From positions 124,001-188,000 of the forward strand of contig NZ_JAPZSU010000002.1 of the NCBI RefSeq assembly GCF_027531905.1: a stretch of 64,000 nucleotides of DNA. Direction: 5' to 3'. The translations under genes and the position numbers were made by a program. Positions 54,120 to 62,431 of this stretch are shown here, in pieces. The DNA comes from Flavobacterium sp. Its GTDB lineage: Bacteria; Bacteroidota; Bacteroidia; Flavobacteriales; Flavobacteriaceae. The notes beneath the pieces were generated by a model that was given only the letters and a program-made list of their open reading frames with translations, made no database searches and was not told where the DNA came from. Position 1 is the first letter of the stretch; every line of letters starts with the position of its first letter.

Positions 54120-55397
54120 ATGAGAAAAAGAGTAGTGATTACAGGGTTAGGAGTGGTCGCTCCCAATGGAGTAGGAGTACCCGATTTTACTGAGGCCATA
54201 AAAAATGGTGTTTCTGGAATACAACACGATCCCGAATTAGAACGTCTTGATTTTTCATGTCAAATTTCTGGGAAACCTACTATTCCTGACGAACTTGCGC
54301 TCAACTATTTCACTCCCCTAGAACTTAGAAATTTTAATGCCTCGGGAATTTTATATGGCGTTATCGCTGGAATGGAAGCATGGAAAAATGCAGGCTTAAC
54401 CATAGAAACGAACGATATTCCAGATTGGAACAGCGGAACAATCTTTGGAACTGGAACCTCAGGAATTGAAAAATTTAGAGAGAGTATTTATAAGATTGAC
54501 GACTTGCAAACCCGTCGTTTAGGAAGTACTGCCGTGGCACAAACCATGAACAGCGGTGTAAGTGCTTATTTGGGCGGAAAGCTAGGATTAGGTAATCAGG
54601 TTAGTACTAACTCTTCTGCTTGCACCACAGGCGCAGAAAGCATTTTGATGGGTTTCGAACGCATTCAATCGGGTTTGGCCCAACGAATGCTTGTTGGGAG
54701 CACCAGCGATTCAGGTCCTTATATTTGGGGAGGATTTGATGCAATGAAAGTCTGTACTTTTAAACACAACCAAAATCCAGAACAAGGCTCAAGACCAATG
54801 TCATCATCTGCTTCGGGTTTTGTTCCTAGTAGTGGAGCAGGAGCATTGGTGATCGAAGATTTAGAAACAGCTTTGGAACGTGGAGCCACTATTTATGGCG
54901 AAATTTTGGGTGGCAATTGCAACTCTGGTGGGCAAAGAGGACAAGGTTCAATGACAGCTCCAAATGGAATTGCGGTACAAAAATGCATAACAGACGCTCT
55001 TCTTAATGCTGGGATTACTGCTTCTGATTTAGATACAATTAACGGACATTTGACTGCTACTGCCAAAGACGCTTTTGAAATTGAAAATTGGTGCCAAGCC
55101 CTAAATTTAAAAGGAAAAGATTTCCCCTATATCAATTCATTGAAATCGATGGTAGGCCATTGCTTATCTGCAGCAGGGAGTATTGAGTGTGTAGCAAGCG
55201 TTTTGGAACTGCATCACGATTTTATTTTTCCAAATTCCAATTGTGAAGACGTACATCCTGATATTATAAAATGTATTGCAGTTTCACAAATCCCACAACG
55301 TTTAATTCATAAAAAAATGCAGTATATTGCTAAAGCAAGTTTTGGATTTGGAGATGTAAATGCCTGCATAATTTTTAAAAAATGGAATTCAATTTAA
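54120..55397 (+). CDS. Beta-ketoacyl-ACP synthase, FabF-like
   Basis: A 425-residue condensing enzyme with the Cys-His-His triad: Cys168 in TNSSACTTGAESI, His310 in INGHLTATAKD, and His347 in SMVGHCLSAAGS, with Lys342. The first His loop is usually HGTST; the NGHLT variant is unusual and may change specificity. It should extend an acyl chain on the adjacent ACP. A ketoreductase and an enoyl reductase are not in the cluster and would be borrowed. Confidence 0.9.
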   Translation: MRKRVVITGLGVVAPNGVGVPDFTEAIKNGVSGIQHDPELERLDFSCQISGKPTIPDELALNYFTPLELRNFNASGILYGVIAGMEAWKNAGLTIETNDIPDWNSGTIFGTGTSGIEKFRESIYKIDDLQTRRLGSTAVAQTMNSGVSAYLGGKLGLGNQVSTNSSACTTGAESILMGFERIQSGLAQRMLVGSTSDSGPYIWGGFDAMKVCTFKHNQNPEQGSRPMSSSASGFVPSSGAGALVIEDLETALERGATIYGEILGGNCNSGGQRGQGSMTAPNGIAVQKCITDALLNAGITASDLDTINGHLTATAKDAFEIENWCQALNLKGKDFPYINSLKSMVGHCLSAAGSIECVASVLELHHDFIFPNSNCEDVHPDIIKCIAVSQIPQRLIHKKMQYIAKASFGFGDVNACIIFKKWNSI

Positions 55398-55416
55398 CAC
55401 TACAAAGTAACACTAT

Positions 55417-55674
55417 ATGGATACTAATCAAAACCCAAGAATTGAAGAGCTTAAGCAAATTATTAAGCCTTATATTCAAAACCAAGACGCCTTCGATTCA
55501 CTAACAGAAGAGACTGATTTCATCAAGGATTTACAAATCAATTCAGCCAATTTAGTCGATGTAATTTTGGATATAGAAGAGAAATACCAAATAATGATTG
55601 ATAACGAATCGATGGAAAGAATGATTAATGTGAAAGCAGCTCTTGAAATTATTGATGCAAAACTTGCGGAATAA
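55417..55674 (+). CDS. Acyl carrier protein
   Basis: An 85-residue acidic helical protein. Ser43 in LQINSANLVDVILDIEEKY is the phosphopantetheine site; the residue before it is Asn rather than the usual Asp. Helices II and III follow. Lies between the ketosynthase and the PPTase that would activate it. Confidence 0.88.
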   Translation: MDTNQNPRIEELKQIIKPYIQNQDAFDSLTEETDFIKDLQINSANLVDVILDIEEKYQIMIDNESMERMINVKAALEIIDAKLAE

Positions 55675-55682
55675 GTAACGTC

Positions 55683-56174
55683 ATGATTGGGAACGATATT
55701 GTGGATTTAGAAGTAGCACGTTGTCAGAGTAATTGGCAACGTAAAGGTTTTTTGGATAAAATTTTTACGATAAATGAGCAAAGGCTAATTCTTGATGCCG
55801 AAAACCCAGAACTCTTAGTTTGGAATTTATGGACTAGAAAAGAAGCAGCCTATAAAATTTTCAATAGAAGTACACAAATCAGAGCGTTTATTCCTCTTCT
55901 ATTAGAATGTAATGTAATCAATGAATTTGAAGGTACAATAAGCATCAATCATCAAACCTATTTTTCTCAAACCGAAATAACCGAAAGTAGTGTTTATACT
56001 GTTGCAGTGAGTGAAAGGCTCTTTTTTTCAAAAATACAAGTGCTTTCTTCTGAACAACCCATCTTGAAGGAAGATGGAATTCCATTTTTGATGGATTCTA
56101 TTTCAAACAAAAAAAATCCCGTTTCTATTACGCATCATGGGCGATTTTGGAACGGGATTACTTTAGCAGTTTAA
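55683..56174 (+). CDS. 4'-Phosphopantetheinyl transferase
   Basis: A 163-residue AcpS/Sfp-superfamily enzyme: MIGNDIVDLE (metal Asp), then WNLWTRKEAAYKIF, the W-x-x-K-E-A-x-x-K signature. It should load the phosphopantetheine arm on the ACP encoded 8 bp upstream. Having a dedicated PPTase suggests that the ACP is not served by the cell's general AcpS. It converges with, and overlaps by 4 bp, the exonuclease-like gene. Confidence 0.9.
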   Translation: MIGNDIVDLEVARCQSNWQRKGFLDKIFTINEQRLILDAENPELLVWNLWTRKEAAYKIFNRSTQIRAFIPLLLECNVINEFEGTISINHQTYFSQTEITESSVYTVAVSERLFFSKIQVLSSEQPILKEDGIPFLMDSISNKKNPVSITHHGRFWNGITLAV

Positions 56175-56770
56175 AAGTTTAAATCTAATTTGTTTTTTAG
56201 CTTTAAAAATAACAAAGCGATTCGATACGCATCTTCGGATGAAGAATTCCTGTCGCTTTTTGGAATTTTGTACAGGGTGCATAGTTCGTCAAGCGAAAAT
56301 TGTCGATCAGTAATATCATTGATTTTTCTGTACATCACATCAATATCTAAGGCTTGGTTTTTTAATCTTCCGCATCCGATTTTTTCTAGAGCAGCATTGA
56401 TCATTTCCACATCAAAATCAATGTGATGTCCTATCAGTATCGCATTTCCAATATAATCAACAAACATTTGAATAGCGTCTGGTTCAACCAGTTTTTTCAT
56501 CTTGCTATCCACTATAAATTCATTGGGAAGTCCGTTATCGTGAAGATATTTGTATTGAAGCAACGCCGCTTCAAAACTTTTACCGATAGCAATACTGTTG
56601 TCTTCTATGCCAAAAGAACCAATGGATAAGATAACATCTTTGTTTGGATTCATTCCTGAAGTTTCGGTTGAAAAAACGATAACATCGCTCGATTTAGCAT
56701 CAAACTTAGCTAAGTAGTCTTTCCAAAAATCTGGATAATCTTTGTTTATGTTTTTTAGCCAATCTAACAT
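56171..56770 (-). CDS. DnaQ-like 3'-5' exonuclease domain protein with degenerate active site
   Basis: A 199-residue RNase H-fold protein of the DEDDh group, preceded by a short N-terminal helix. Exo I would normally be DxETxG; here it reads VIVFSTETSG, so the first metal Asp is Ser while Glu remains. Exo II is GHHIDFDVEMI (Asp present). Exo III SSSEDAYRIALLF keeps the last Asp, but the position of the catalytic His is Asn or Ser. It is likely a nucleotide-binding or regulatory protein rather than an active nuclease. It lies 1 bp after the cNMP/CBS/DUF294 gene. Confidence 0.85.
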   Translation of the reverse strand: MLDWLKNINKDYPDFWKDYLAKFDAKSSDVIVFSTETSGMNPNKDVILSIGSFGIEDNSIAIGKSFEAALLQYKYLHDNGLPNEFIVDSKMKKLVEPDAIQMFVDYIGNAILIGHHIDFDVEMINAALEKIGCGRLKNQALDIDVMYRKINDITDRQFSLDELCTLYKIPKSDRNSSSEDAYRIALLFLKLKNKLDLNF

Positions 56771-56771
56771 A

Positions 56772-58688
56772 TCATGAAAATTGTGTGAGTTTGAACTTTC
56801 CTTTTATTAATTCTTCCAATTCTTTCATTGGTGCTAATGCCGCTTTTAATTTTTCTTTGTCTAATTTGGACATATCTGCTATAGAAATGTATTGTCCTGA
56901 ATCATCATTTTTTAGCCCTTCGACAGTTCTGAACTTAGATAAAGTAATAAATGCATCGGCACAATTTAAATAGATTTCTTCATTTTTAGCATCTACAATA
57001 GCCAATTGCTTAAATCTTAAGTAGGTGTTATTAATTCCTTTTAAGTTAAAATGTAACGCAAACAATCTTGCACCATCGATTAATGGCATCAAAGCGCGAG
57101 ATTTGATATCGAATTTATTTTTATTCAAAGCGTCTTCTTCCGTGATAAATTTCTTGAAAAAAGTCAAAGGCGCATTATATCGAAGCACTTCATTTCCCAA
57201 ATAGTCAAAAAACAGGCTGTTGTTCTTTGCATTTTGTAACACTACATTGCCAAGAGCTTCTTCTAATTTATCATCTCCAAAAACCAATTCATAATCAAAG
57301 AAAATACTACTCATATCGTTGCTGTTTTCACCTGGAGTATTCATGCAACTATTGTATTGTTTGATCCAGTCCGACAATGATTTACACCATTGTAAGTTAC
57401 TTGCCATATGATTTTGAGGGCACAAAGGATAACCTACTTTTTCTAAAGTCGCAGTAGTTTTTTTGGCTAATTTGATAAAATAATCTTTTACGTCACGATA
57501 TTTGTTTGCTTCAACATCTTCAAAAACCAACATGCTATCTTGATCGGTGTACAATAATTGTTCTTTTCTACCTTGGCTTCCAAGACTTAACCAAACAAAA
57601 CGAGCAGGAGGCGAACCCAAATCTAAAATGGAGAGCTCAACACTTCTTTTTATAATGGCTAAATTAATTTCACTTGCAATATTGGCCACATGATAAAGAG
57701 GGATATTTTTATAAATTGCATTTTGAATCAAATCGGTAAGTCGTTCTCTAATTTGTTTTAAATCCTTGGGAGCAAGAGCACGCTTGATTTCTTTAATCAT
57801 TACACCAGGATTGCTAGCTTGGGCAATGATTAAGTCGTGTTCAGAGATGATTCCTTTCACTACAGATTGAGAAGTTCCGTCTAAAGTAACACAAAGATGT
57901 GTAACATTGTGCTTTAGCATTAACAATTGCGCTTCTGCTAAAGAAACATTTTCTACTACTGTGATTACAGGTGAATCCATAATTTTGTCAATGGTATCAG
58001 TAATTAAATACCTTCCGGTCGCAACTTTAGAACGCATATCACGATCGGTAACTATACCAATTGGCAAATTATTTTCGCAAACCAAAACATTATTTACAGT
58101 TTCTTCCGTCATTAACTGAGCAATATCTTTAATAATGGTTTGCGCAGTTGTTGTTATAGGTGAATTGTTATAAGTTAAAGATTGAAAATATTGAATATCG
58201 GACTGTTGATCAGGATAAAAAACATTGTCAGAAATCAATTTACCTCCATTATTATCTTTATCACTCGCATATCTAGAGGTTGCGGCAAAGCTTTCTAATA
58301 AAAAGTTTAAAACCAATGAATTATTTGCAACAAAAGGTCTAAATGTAGCAATCGGAATCGCGTAAATAATACTTTCTTCACGCGCTTTTGATGTCATCAT
58401 GTAATTATTTTTAGCGAAAAAAGGACGCAAACCAAAAATATCACCTTGATGGCATTTATTTAATAAAGTTTCCTCAGCATCATATATTACTGATAAATTG
58501 ATAGTACCAGATGCAACAACGTAAAAACATTCATGCAAACTATCATTAATTTGAAATAACGTTTGGTGTTTTTCAAGAGGGATGACTCTAATACTAGAGG
58601 CAATCTCAGAAAGTTCATTAAGCGTTAAATTATTAAAAGGTGGATATTCTTTTAAGAAGTCGGCGATGCGTTCAGCTATTGTATTCAT
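56772..58688 (-). CDS. cNMP-binding / CBS / DUF294 nucleotidyltransferase-like protein
   Basis: A 638-residue signalling protein: cyclic-nucleotide-binding domain (about 15-125), two CBS motifs (about 175-300, VCENNLPIGIVTDRDMRSKVATGRYL), a nucleotidyltransferase-like DUF294 domain with LGSQGRKEQLLYTDQDSML (G-S-x-G-R...D-x-D, about 370-390), and a DUF294_C helical end. It resembles GlnD-type uridylyltransferase domains. Commonly paired with a DnaQ-like exonuclease next to acetate uptake and acs genes (from memory). Here acs lies 8 kb away, beyond the PKS cluster. Confidence 0.92.
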   Translation of the reverse strand: MNTIAERIADFLKEYPPFNNLTLNELSEIASSIRVIPLEKHQTLFQINDSLHECFYVVASGTINLSVIYDAEETLLNKCHQGDIFGLRPFFAKNNYMMTSKAREESIIYAIPIATFRPFVANNSLVLNFLLESFAATSRYASDKDNNGGKLISDNVFYPDQQSDIQYFQSLTYNNSPITTTAQTIIKDIAQLMTEETVNNVLVCENNLPIGIVTDRDMRSKVATGRYLITDTIDKIMDSPVITVVENVSLAEAQLLMLKHNVTHLCVTLDGTSQSVVKGIISEHDLIIAQASNPGVMIKEIKRALAPKDLKQIRERLTDLIQNAIYKNIPLYHVANIASEINLAIIKRSVELSILDLGSPPARFVWLSLGSQGRKEQLLYTDQDSMLVFEDVEANKYRDVKDYFIKLAKKTTATLEKVGYPLCPQNHMASNLQWCKSLSDWIKQYNSCMNTPGENSNDMSSIFFDYELVFGDDKLEEALGNVVLQNAKNNSLFFDYLGNEVLRYNAPLTFFKKFITEEDALNKNKFDIKSRALMPLIDGARLFALHFNLKGINNTYLRFKQLAIVDAKNEEIYLNCADAFITLSKFRTVEGLKNDDSGQYISIADMSKLDKEKLKAALAPMKELEELIKGKFKLTQFS

Positions 58689-58789
58689 ATCACAAAGATA
58701 GGTTAGTAACTTTCGTAAAAATAGTAAAATTGGGTAAAATAAAATAATGCGTTTTTTAGAATTACGAATTAGAATTGAGATATTTTGAT

Positions 58790-58829
58790 ATAAAAATAGG
58801 AGAGAATCTTTATAGTTTTCTCTCCTATT
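58790..58829 (-). terminator. Intrinsic terminator after the TerC gene
   Basis: AATAGGAGAGAA (58795-58806) and TTCTCTCCTATT (58818-58829) pair perfectly over 12 bp; on the minus strand T5 follows. Confidence 0.85.
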
Positions 58830-58881
58830 CCAAATAATAGCTGTATATATTGAAATTAAATTATTTTCAAATTTTTATAGT

Positions 58882-59649
58882 TTACTTTTTTTTGGTTTTC
58901 ATATTCAATATTTCAACGAATAAAGAAAATGAAATGGCAAAGTACAAATAACCTTTGGGTACTGGCGTGACATGACTTCCAAAAATTGAAGCATTGGATA
59001 AATGGGCACTTTCTGTCAACAACATAAAGCCAATCAAGATTAAAAAGGATAATCCTAAAATTTGGATAGAAGGATGTTTGTTTACAAAATTACCTACCGG
59101 AACAGCAAATTGCATCATGATGAAAACCGATACAATTACAGCAGTTATCATGATGTAAATGGCTCCAGGAACGCCATTGGTCATCCCAACCGCAGTAAGA
59201 ATACTATCGAAAGAAAAGACCAAATCGATCATGATAATTTGAAGAATAACACTTCGGAAAGATTTGGTAGCAGCTTTACCTAATTCTTTTTCTTCATGAC
59301 CTTTTTCGTCTACTTTTTCGCGGATTTCATTGGTACTTTTATAAATTAAGAACAATCCACCCAAAAGCAAAATGATACTTTGTCCTGTAATTCCGGCTTG
59401 CAACCATCCCCAGTCAATAGTAAGCCAAGGTTTTTTCATTTGTATCAACAAATTGATTCCAAATAATAAAGCGATTCGCATGAACATGGCCAAAAACATT
59501 CCGATTTTGGTAGCTTTTTTGCGTTTTTCTTCGGGTAATTTTCCAGTGGCAATCGAAATAAAAATTATGTTGTCTATCCCTAAAACAATTTCAAGAAATG
59601 TCAAGGTTAATAAGGCAATCCATGCATCAGGATTCAGAAATACTCCCAT
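58882..59649 (-). CDS. TerC family integral membrane protein
   Basis: A 255-residue protein with seven or eight membrane segments and the family motifs LEIVLGIDNIIFISIA (Asp in the membrane) and IDLVFSFDSILTAVGM (second Asp). TerC/Alx/YkoY members export metals such as manganese or help insert or metallate extracytoplasmic proteins. No RNA leader of the yybP-ykoY type is seen upstream. Role here inferred from the family only. Confidence 0.93.
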   Translation of the reverse strand: MGVFLNPDAWIALLTLTFLEIVLGIDNIIFISIATGKLPEEKRKKATKIGMFLAMFMRIALLFGINLLIQMKKPWLTIDWGWLQAGITGQSIILLLGGLFLIYKSTNEIREKVDEKGHEEKELGKAATKSFRSVILQIIMIDLVFSFDSILTAVGMTNGVPGAIYIMITAVIVSVFIMMQFAVPVGNFVNKHPSIQILGLSFLILIGFMLLTESAHLSNASIFGSHVTPVPKGYLYFAISFSLFVEILNMKTKKK

Positions 59650-59692
59650 TTGGGTTTTGTTAAAAGTTAAGATTTACTTTTTTAATTAAGCA

Positions 59693-60061
59693 CTAAAGTT
59701 TAGTAACGGTACCTGTTTGTTTGGCATCCGATCCAATCATTCCAAATTCGAAGGTGTAGGAATTAGCTGTTGTGGTTAAAATTTTCATTTGTATGGCTTT
59801 TTCTTCAGCCATGTTTTTTGGGTGTTTTTTTTGTAAAACATACTCGCAATCGTTGACCCAACGAATCGTTGCTGTATCTGTTTTTCCTTCAAAAGTTTCA
59901 ATTTCGATGCTGTCTTTGCGTTCAAAAAAGGTTATTTTTTTGACACCATTTACTTCGTATTCAAATTTGAATTTTCCGGTTTTAAAATCGGAGCATTTGC
60001 GGTCTACATTATAACAGGAAATCAAAAGTAAAAGTGGTGAGAGGTAAAATATTTTTTTCAT
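59693..60061 (-). CDS. Small lipoprotein
   Basis: A 122-residue lipoprotein: signal peptide MKKIFYLSPLLLLISC with lipobox LLISC (Cys16), then a small beta-rich domain (KFKFEYEVNGVKKITFFERKD, DTATIRWVNDCEYVL) with two further cysteines. Proteins of this size and start are often annotated 'DNA topoisomerase IV' in Flavobacterium by error; nothing topoisomerase-like is present. Function unknown. Confidence 0.85.
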   Translation of the reverse strand: MKKIFYLSPLLLLISCYNVDRKCSDFKTGKFKFEYEVNGVKKITFFERKDSIEIETFEGKTDTATIRWVNDCEYVLQKKHPKNMAEEKAIQMKILTTTANSYTFEFGMIGSDAKQTGTVTKL

Positions 60062-60075
60062 GTGTAGTTCTATTA

Positions 60076-60648
60076 TTATTCAATTTTAATATCGTATTTA
60101 TCCAAAAGGCCTACGATTCCTTGTGTTGTAAATTTAGCTTTTTTCATCGGATTGAATTCTGGGTCGATGTTGTAATTGTAGGCGGTTCTAAAATCGGCTC
60201 CTGCCAATTGAGTATCATTAAAAATCGCACGGTCAAGATTGCAATTATCAAACACACTATTGTTCAGTTGTGTCCCAATGAAAGTTACTTCTTTTAGCGA
60301 ACATCCTGAAAATTGGGTTTTAGGCATTTTTTTATTAGCAAAAGAAGCGTAATCCAACACACTATCTTGAAAACCCACATCGAATAAAAAATCATCGCAT
60401 CCTTGAAATTGAATGCCCAAGAGTTTACAGTTTTTGAAACGAACGGTTTTTAAGCTACTGCCAGCAAGTTGCACCATAGATAAATTGCAGTCTATAAACT
60501 CGCAGTCCATAAAGGTATTGTTGCAAAAATAACTATTGGAGAAATCACAGTTTTTAAAAACGCAATCTTCAAACTCGCGATGGTTTATTTTTTGATCAAC
60601 AGCAATGACTTTTTCGAAGGTTTTTTGAACGTTAATTAGGTTTTCCAT
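60076..60648 (-). CDS. Pentapeptide repeat protein
   Basis: A 190-residue right-handed beta-helix protein with repeats of the A(D/N)LxX type: VFKNCDFSNSYFCNNTFMDCEFIDCNL, then VRFKNCKLLGIQFQGCDDF, SVLDYASFANKKMPKTQFSGCSLKEVTFIG. Some pentapeptide proteins mimic DNA and protect gyrase (MfpA/Qnr); sequence alone does not say that here. Its ATG overlaps the end of the broken ParE-like gene by 13 bp. Confidence 0.9.
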   Translation of the reverse strand: MENLINVQKTFEKVIAVDQKINHREFEDCVFKNCDFSNSYFCNNTFMDCEFIDCNLSMVQLAGSSLKTVRFKNCKLLGIQFQGCDDFLFDVGFQDSVLDYASFANKKMPKTQFSGCSLKEVTFIGTQLNNSVFDNCNLDRAIFNDTQLAGADFRTAYNYNIDPEFNPMKKAKFTTQGIVGLLDKYDIKIE

Positions 60649-60950
60649 GGCAATTTTTTAGATTTTCTGGCAGTATGTCTTATCCGAAGAATTTGAATGG
60701 TTGAGTCGGATATTCTATATGAAATGCTGTAATCATAAATGTAATATACTCTAAAGGTTCCGTCGTTGTTAACTTTGTTGCTGTCGAGTTTGTAAATTTC
60801 GGGTTGAGTTTTTAAAATTTCAGTACTGTCAAAAATGGTTGCAATTACTTTATCTGCAATTTGAATCGATTTACTTTCAAAGAAAATGTAAAAATGGATA
60901 TCCTCTAATTGTTCTAAAGCATTTTTTGACTAGATTATTTCCTTCCCCAT
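60636..60950 (-). pseudogene. ParE-type toxin gene broken by an amber codon
   Basis: Read from ATG 60948-60950, the frame is M-G-K-E-I-I-(TAG)-SKNALEQLEDI, then HFYIFFESKSIQIADKVIATI, and RVYYIYDYSISYRISDS, ending IRHTARKSKKLPWKT. That is the RelE/ParE toxin fold. The only interruption is TAG at codon 7 (60930-60932), where relatives often have Trp. The start overlaps the antitoxin end by 16 bp, as in TA operons. Either the toxin is dead, or the codon is a sequencing error. Confidence 0.8.
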
Positions 60951-61174
60951 TTTTTTGAAAGATTTTTCGCCTCGTCTTGAGTGTAGTATGCACCATCATT
61001 GATGCTTTTTAAAGCGGCATCAATATCTGCATTGTATTCAGCTGCAGTAGCTTCTTTGGAAGTGTTGATTGTTTCTAAAAGGCGTTTTATTTTTTCAATA
61101 AAATTAAGGTCGTTTACCTTATCGATTTCTTGATGAATCCAGTTTATGTCAGCACGAATATCCATGTGATACAA
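60935..61174 (-). CDS. Antitoxin-like protein of a type II TA pair
   Basis: A 79-residue helical, mostly acidic protein (DIRADINWIHQEIDKVNDLNFIEKIKRLLETINTSKE... NLSKKWGRK). It precedes and overlaps a ParE-like toxin frame, the usual order and overlap of type II toxin-antitoxin pairs. No specific antitoxin family is certain. The partner toxin is interrupted by TAG, so the antitoxin may be a remnant or act on a distant toxin. The alternative start three codons in (MDIRAD) is possible. Confidence 0.75.
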   Translation of the reverse strand: MYHMDIRADINWIHQEIDKVNDLNFIEKIKRLLETINTSKEATAAEYNADIDAALKSINDGAYYTQDEAKNLSKKWGRK

Positions 61175-61254
61175 TTTTTGTAAATATACAATTTATCTTT
61201 ATTATTCAGTATTTTGAGAAAGCCCCCTTTTTTTTATGTAAGACACTAACTTCT

Positions 61255-61476
61255 TCAATCGTTGAATAAAGCTTTCATAATCCATCTAAGGCCTGTAAAC
61301 ATTAAATACATAGCGCCCAAACACGCTGTAATTCCTACCGCAAGCACCAAATAATGCCAATTCGTATGTTGATTCATAAAGGCGTTATAAATGATAGACG
61401 GCCCTAGGAAGAGTAAGGGTAAAGCTCCCGATAAATATTTGATTCCCTTGGATAAAAAGTCTTTGTTGGTCGCCAT
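61255..61476 (-). CDS. Small membrane protein (DUF6095-like)
   Basis: A 73-residue protein with two hydrophobic segments (about 14-34 and 40-62) and a short soluble start. It lies 13 bp after murQ in the same direction. I remember similar small proteins as DUF6095 in Flavobacteriaceae; no function. Confidence 0.8.
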   Translation of the reverse strand: MATNKDFLSKGIKYLSGALPLLFLGPSIIYNAFMNQHTNWHYLVLAVGITACLGAMYLMFTGLRWIMKALFND

Positions 61477-61489
61477 TTAAAGTTGTATT

Positions 61490-62314
61490 TTAAAAGTTTA
61501 ATTGGAGGTTAGCGTTATCCACTGCTTTTCGAACACTTCCATATTTTTCCAATAATTCGGATGCTTTTTCGTAAGAAACAGGGATCTCTTCCATAATCAT
61601 TTTAACGCCGCGATCTACTAATTTAGCATTACTCAATTGCATATCGACCATTTTGTTGCCTTTTACTTTGCCTAGCTGAATCATAGTAGCTGTCGAAATC
61701 ATGTTAAGGACTAATTTTTGAGCGGTACCCGCTTTCATTCTGGAACTTCCAGTTATAAATTCTGGTCCCACTATAACTTCAATCGGAAATTTGGCAGTTT
61801 GTGACAATGGACTTCCAGCGTTGCAGGAAATGCTTCCTGTACTGATGTGGTTTTCATTGCAGGCTTTTAAACCGCCAATTACATAAGGAGTTGTGCCAGA
61901 AGCAGCAATACCAATAACCACATCGTTTTCGTTAATATTATGTTGTTTTAGATCTAACCAAGCTTGTTCTGCGTCATCTTCGGCATTTTCTACGGCTCTT
62001 CGAATGGCTTTGTCACCACCCGCTATGATGCCTACAACTAAATCAAAAGGAACGCCAAAAGTAGGTGGACATTCTGAAGCATCGACCACACCTAATCGTC
62101 CTGAAGTTCCTGCGCCGATATAAAAAAGGCGTCCTCCTAGTTTCATTTTAGCTACAATTTCGTTAATTAAGTTTTCGATTTGAGGTTGTGCTTTTGCAAC
62201 CGCTAAAGGGACTGTTTGATCTTCTTGATTGATATTGTGTAGCAATTCCTGAATGGACATTTTTTCTAAATGTTCGTATTTTGAGGATTGTTCGGTTGTT
62301 CTAGTGAAGCTCAT
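61490..62314 (-). CDS. murQ: N-acetylmuramic acid 6-phosphate etherase
   Basis: Splits the lactyl ether of MurNAc-6-phosphate, giving GlcNAc-6-phosphate; part of cell-wall recycling. 274 residues of SIS fold: FYIGAGTSGRLGVVDASECPPTFG (sugar-phosphate loop with the catalytic Glu), GIAASGTTPYVIGGL, and TGSSRMKAGTAQKLVLNMIST. Length slightly under the usual 300. A small membrane protein follows. MurP-type transporter or MurNAc kinase genes are not visible here. Confidence 0.95.
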   Translation of the reverse strand: MSFTRTTEQSSKYEHLEKMSIQELLHNINQEDQTVPLAVAKAQPQIENLINEIVAKMKLGGRLFYIGAGTSGRLGVVDASECPPTFGVPFDLVVGIIAGGDKAIRRAVENAEDDAEQAWLDLKQHNINENDVVIGIAASGTTPYVIGGLKACNENHISTGSISCNAGSPLSQTAKFPIEVIVGPEFITGSSRMKAGTAQKLVLNMISTATMIQLGKVKGNKMVDMQLSNAKLVDRGVKMIMEEIPVSYEKASELLEKYGSVRKAVDNANLQLNF

Positions 62315-62431
62315 AATGAAATAAAACTTTTTTATGTAAAAATAAGGATTTAATGAATACCATTTTCTTTTGCGTGAGGGATTACTTCACTATACATATA
62401 TTTGCTTAGGTGTTCAGTGAATTCATTTGCA

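Noticed and set aside
58690..58880. yybP-ykoY manganese riboswitch with TerC
   Set aside because: This gap is downstream of TerC, not upstream, and the hairpin there is a simple terminator.
59693..60061. DNA topoisomerase IV fragment
   Set aside because: Such a label is common for similar small proteins, but the sequence is a lipoprotein without any topoisomerase motif.
60034..60297. Plus-strand ORF of 87 codons
   Set aside because: It is antisense to the pentapeptide repeat gene and shows no protein-like pattern of its own.
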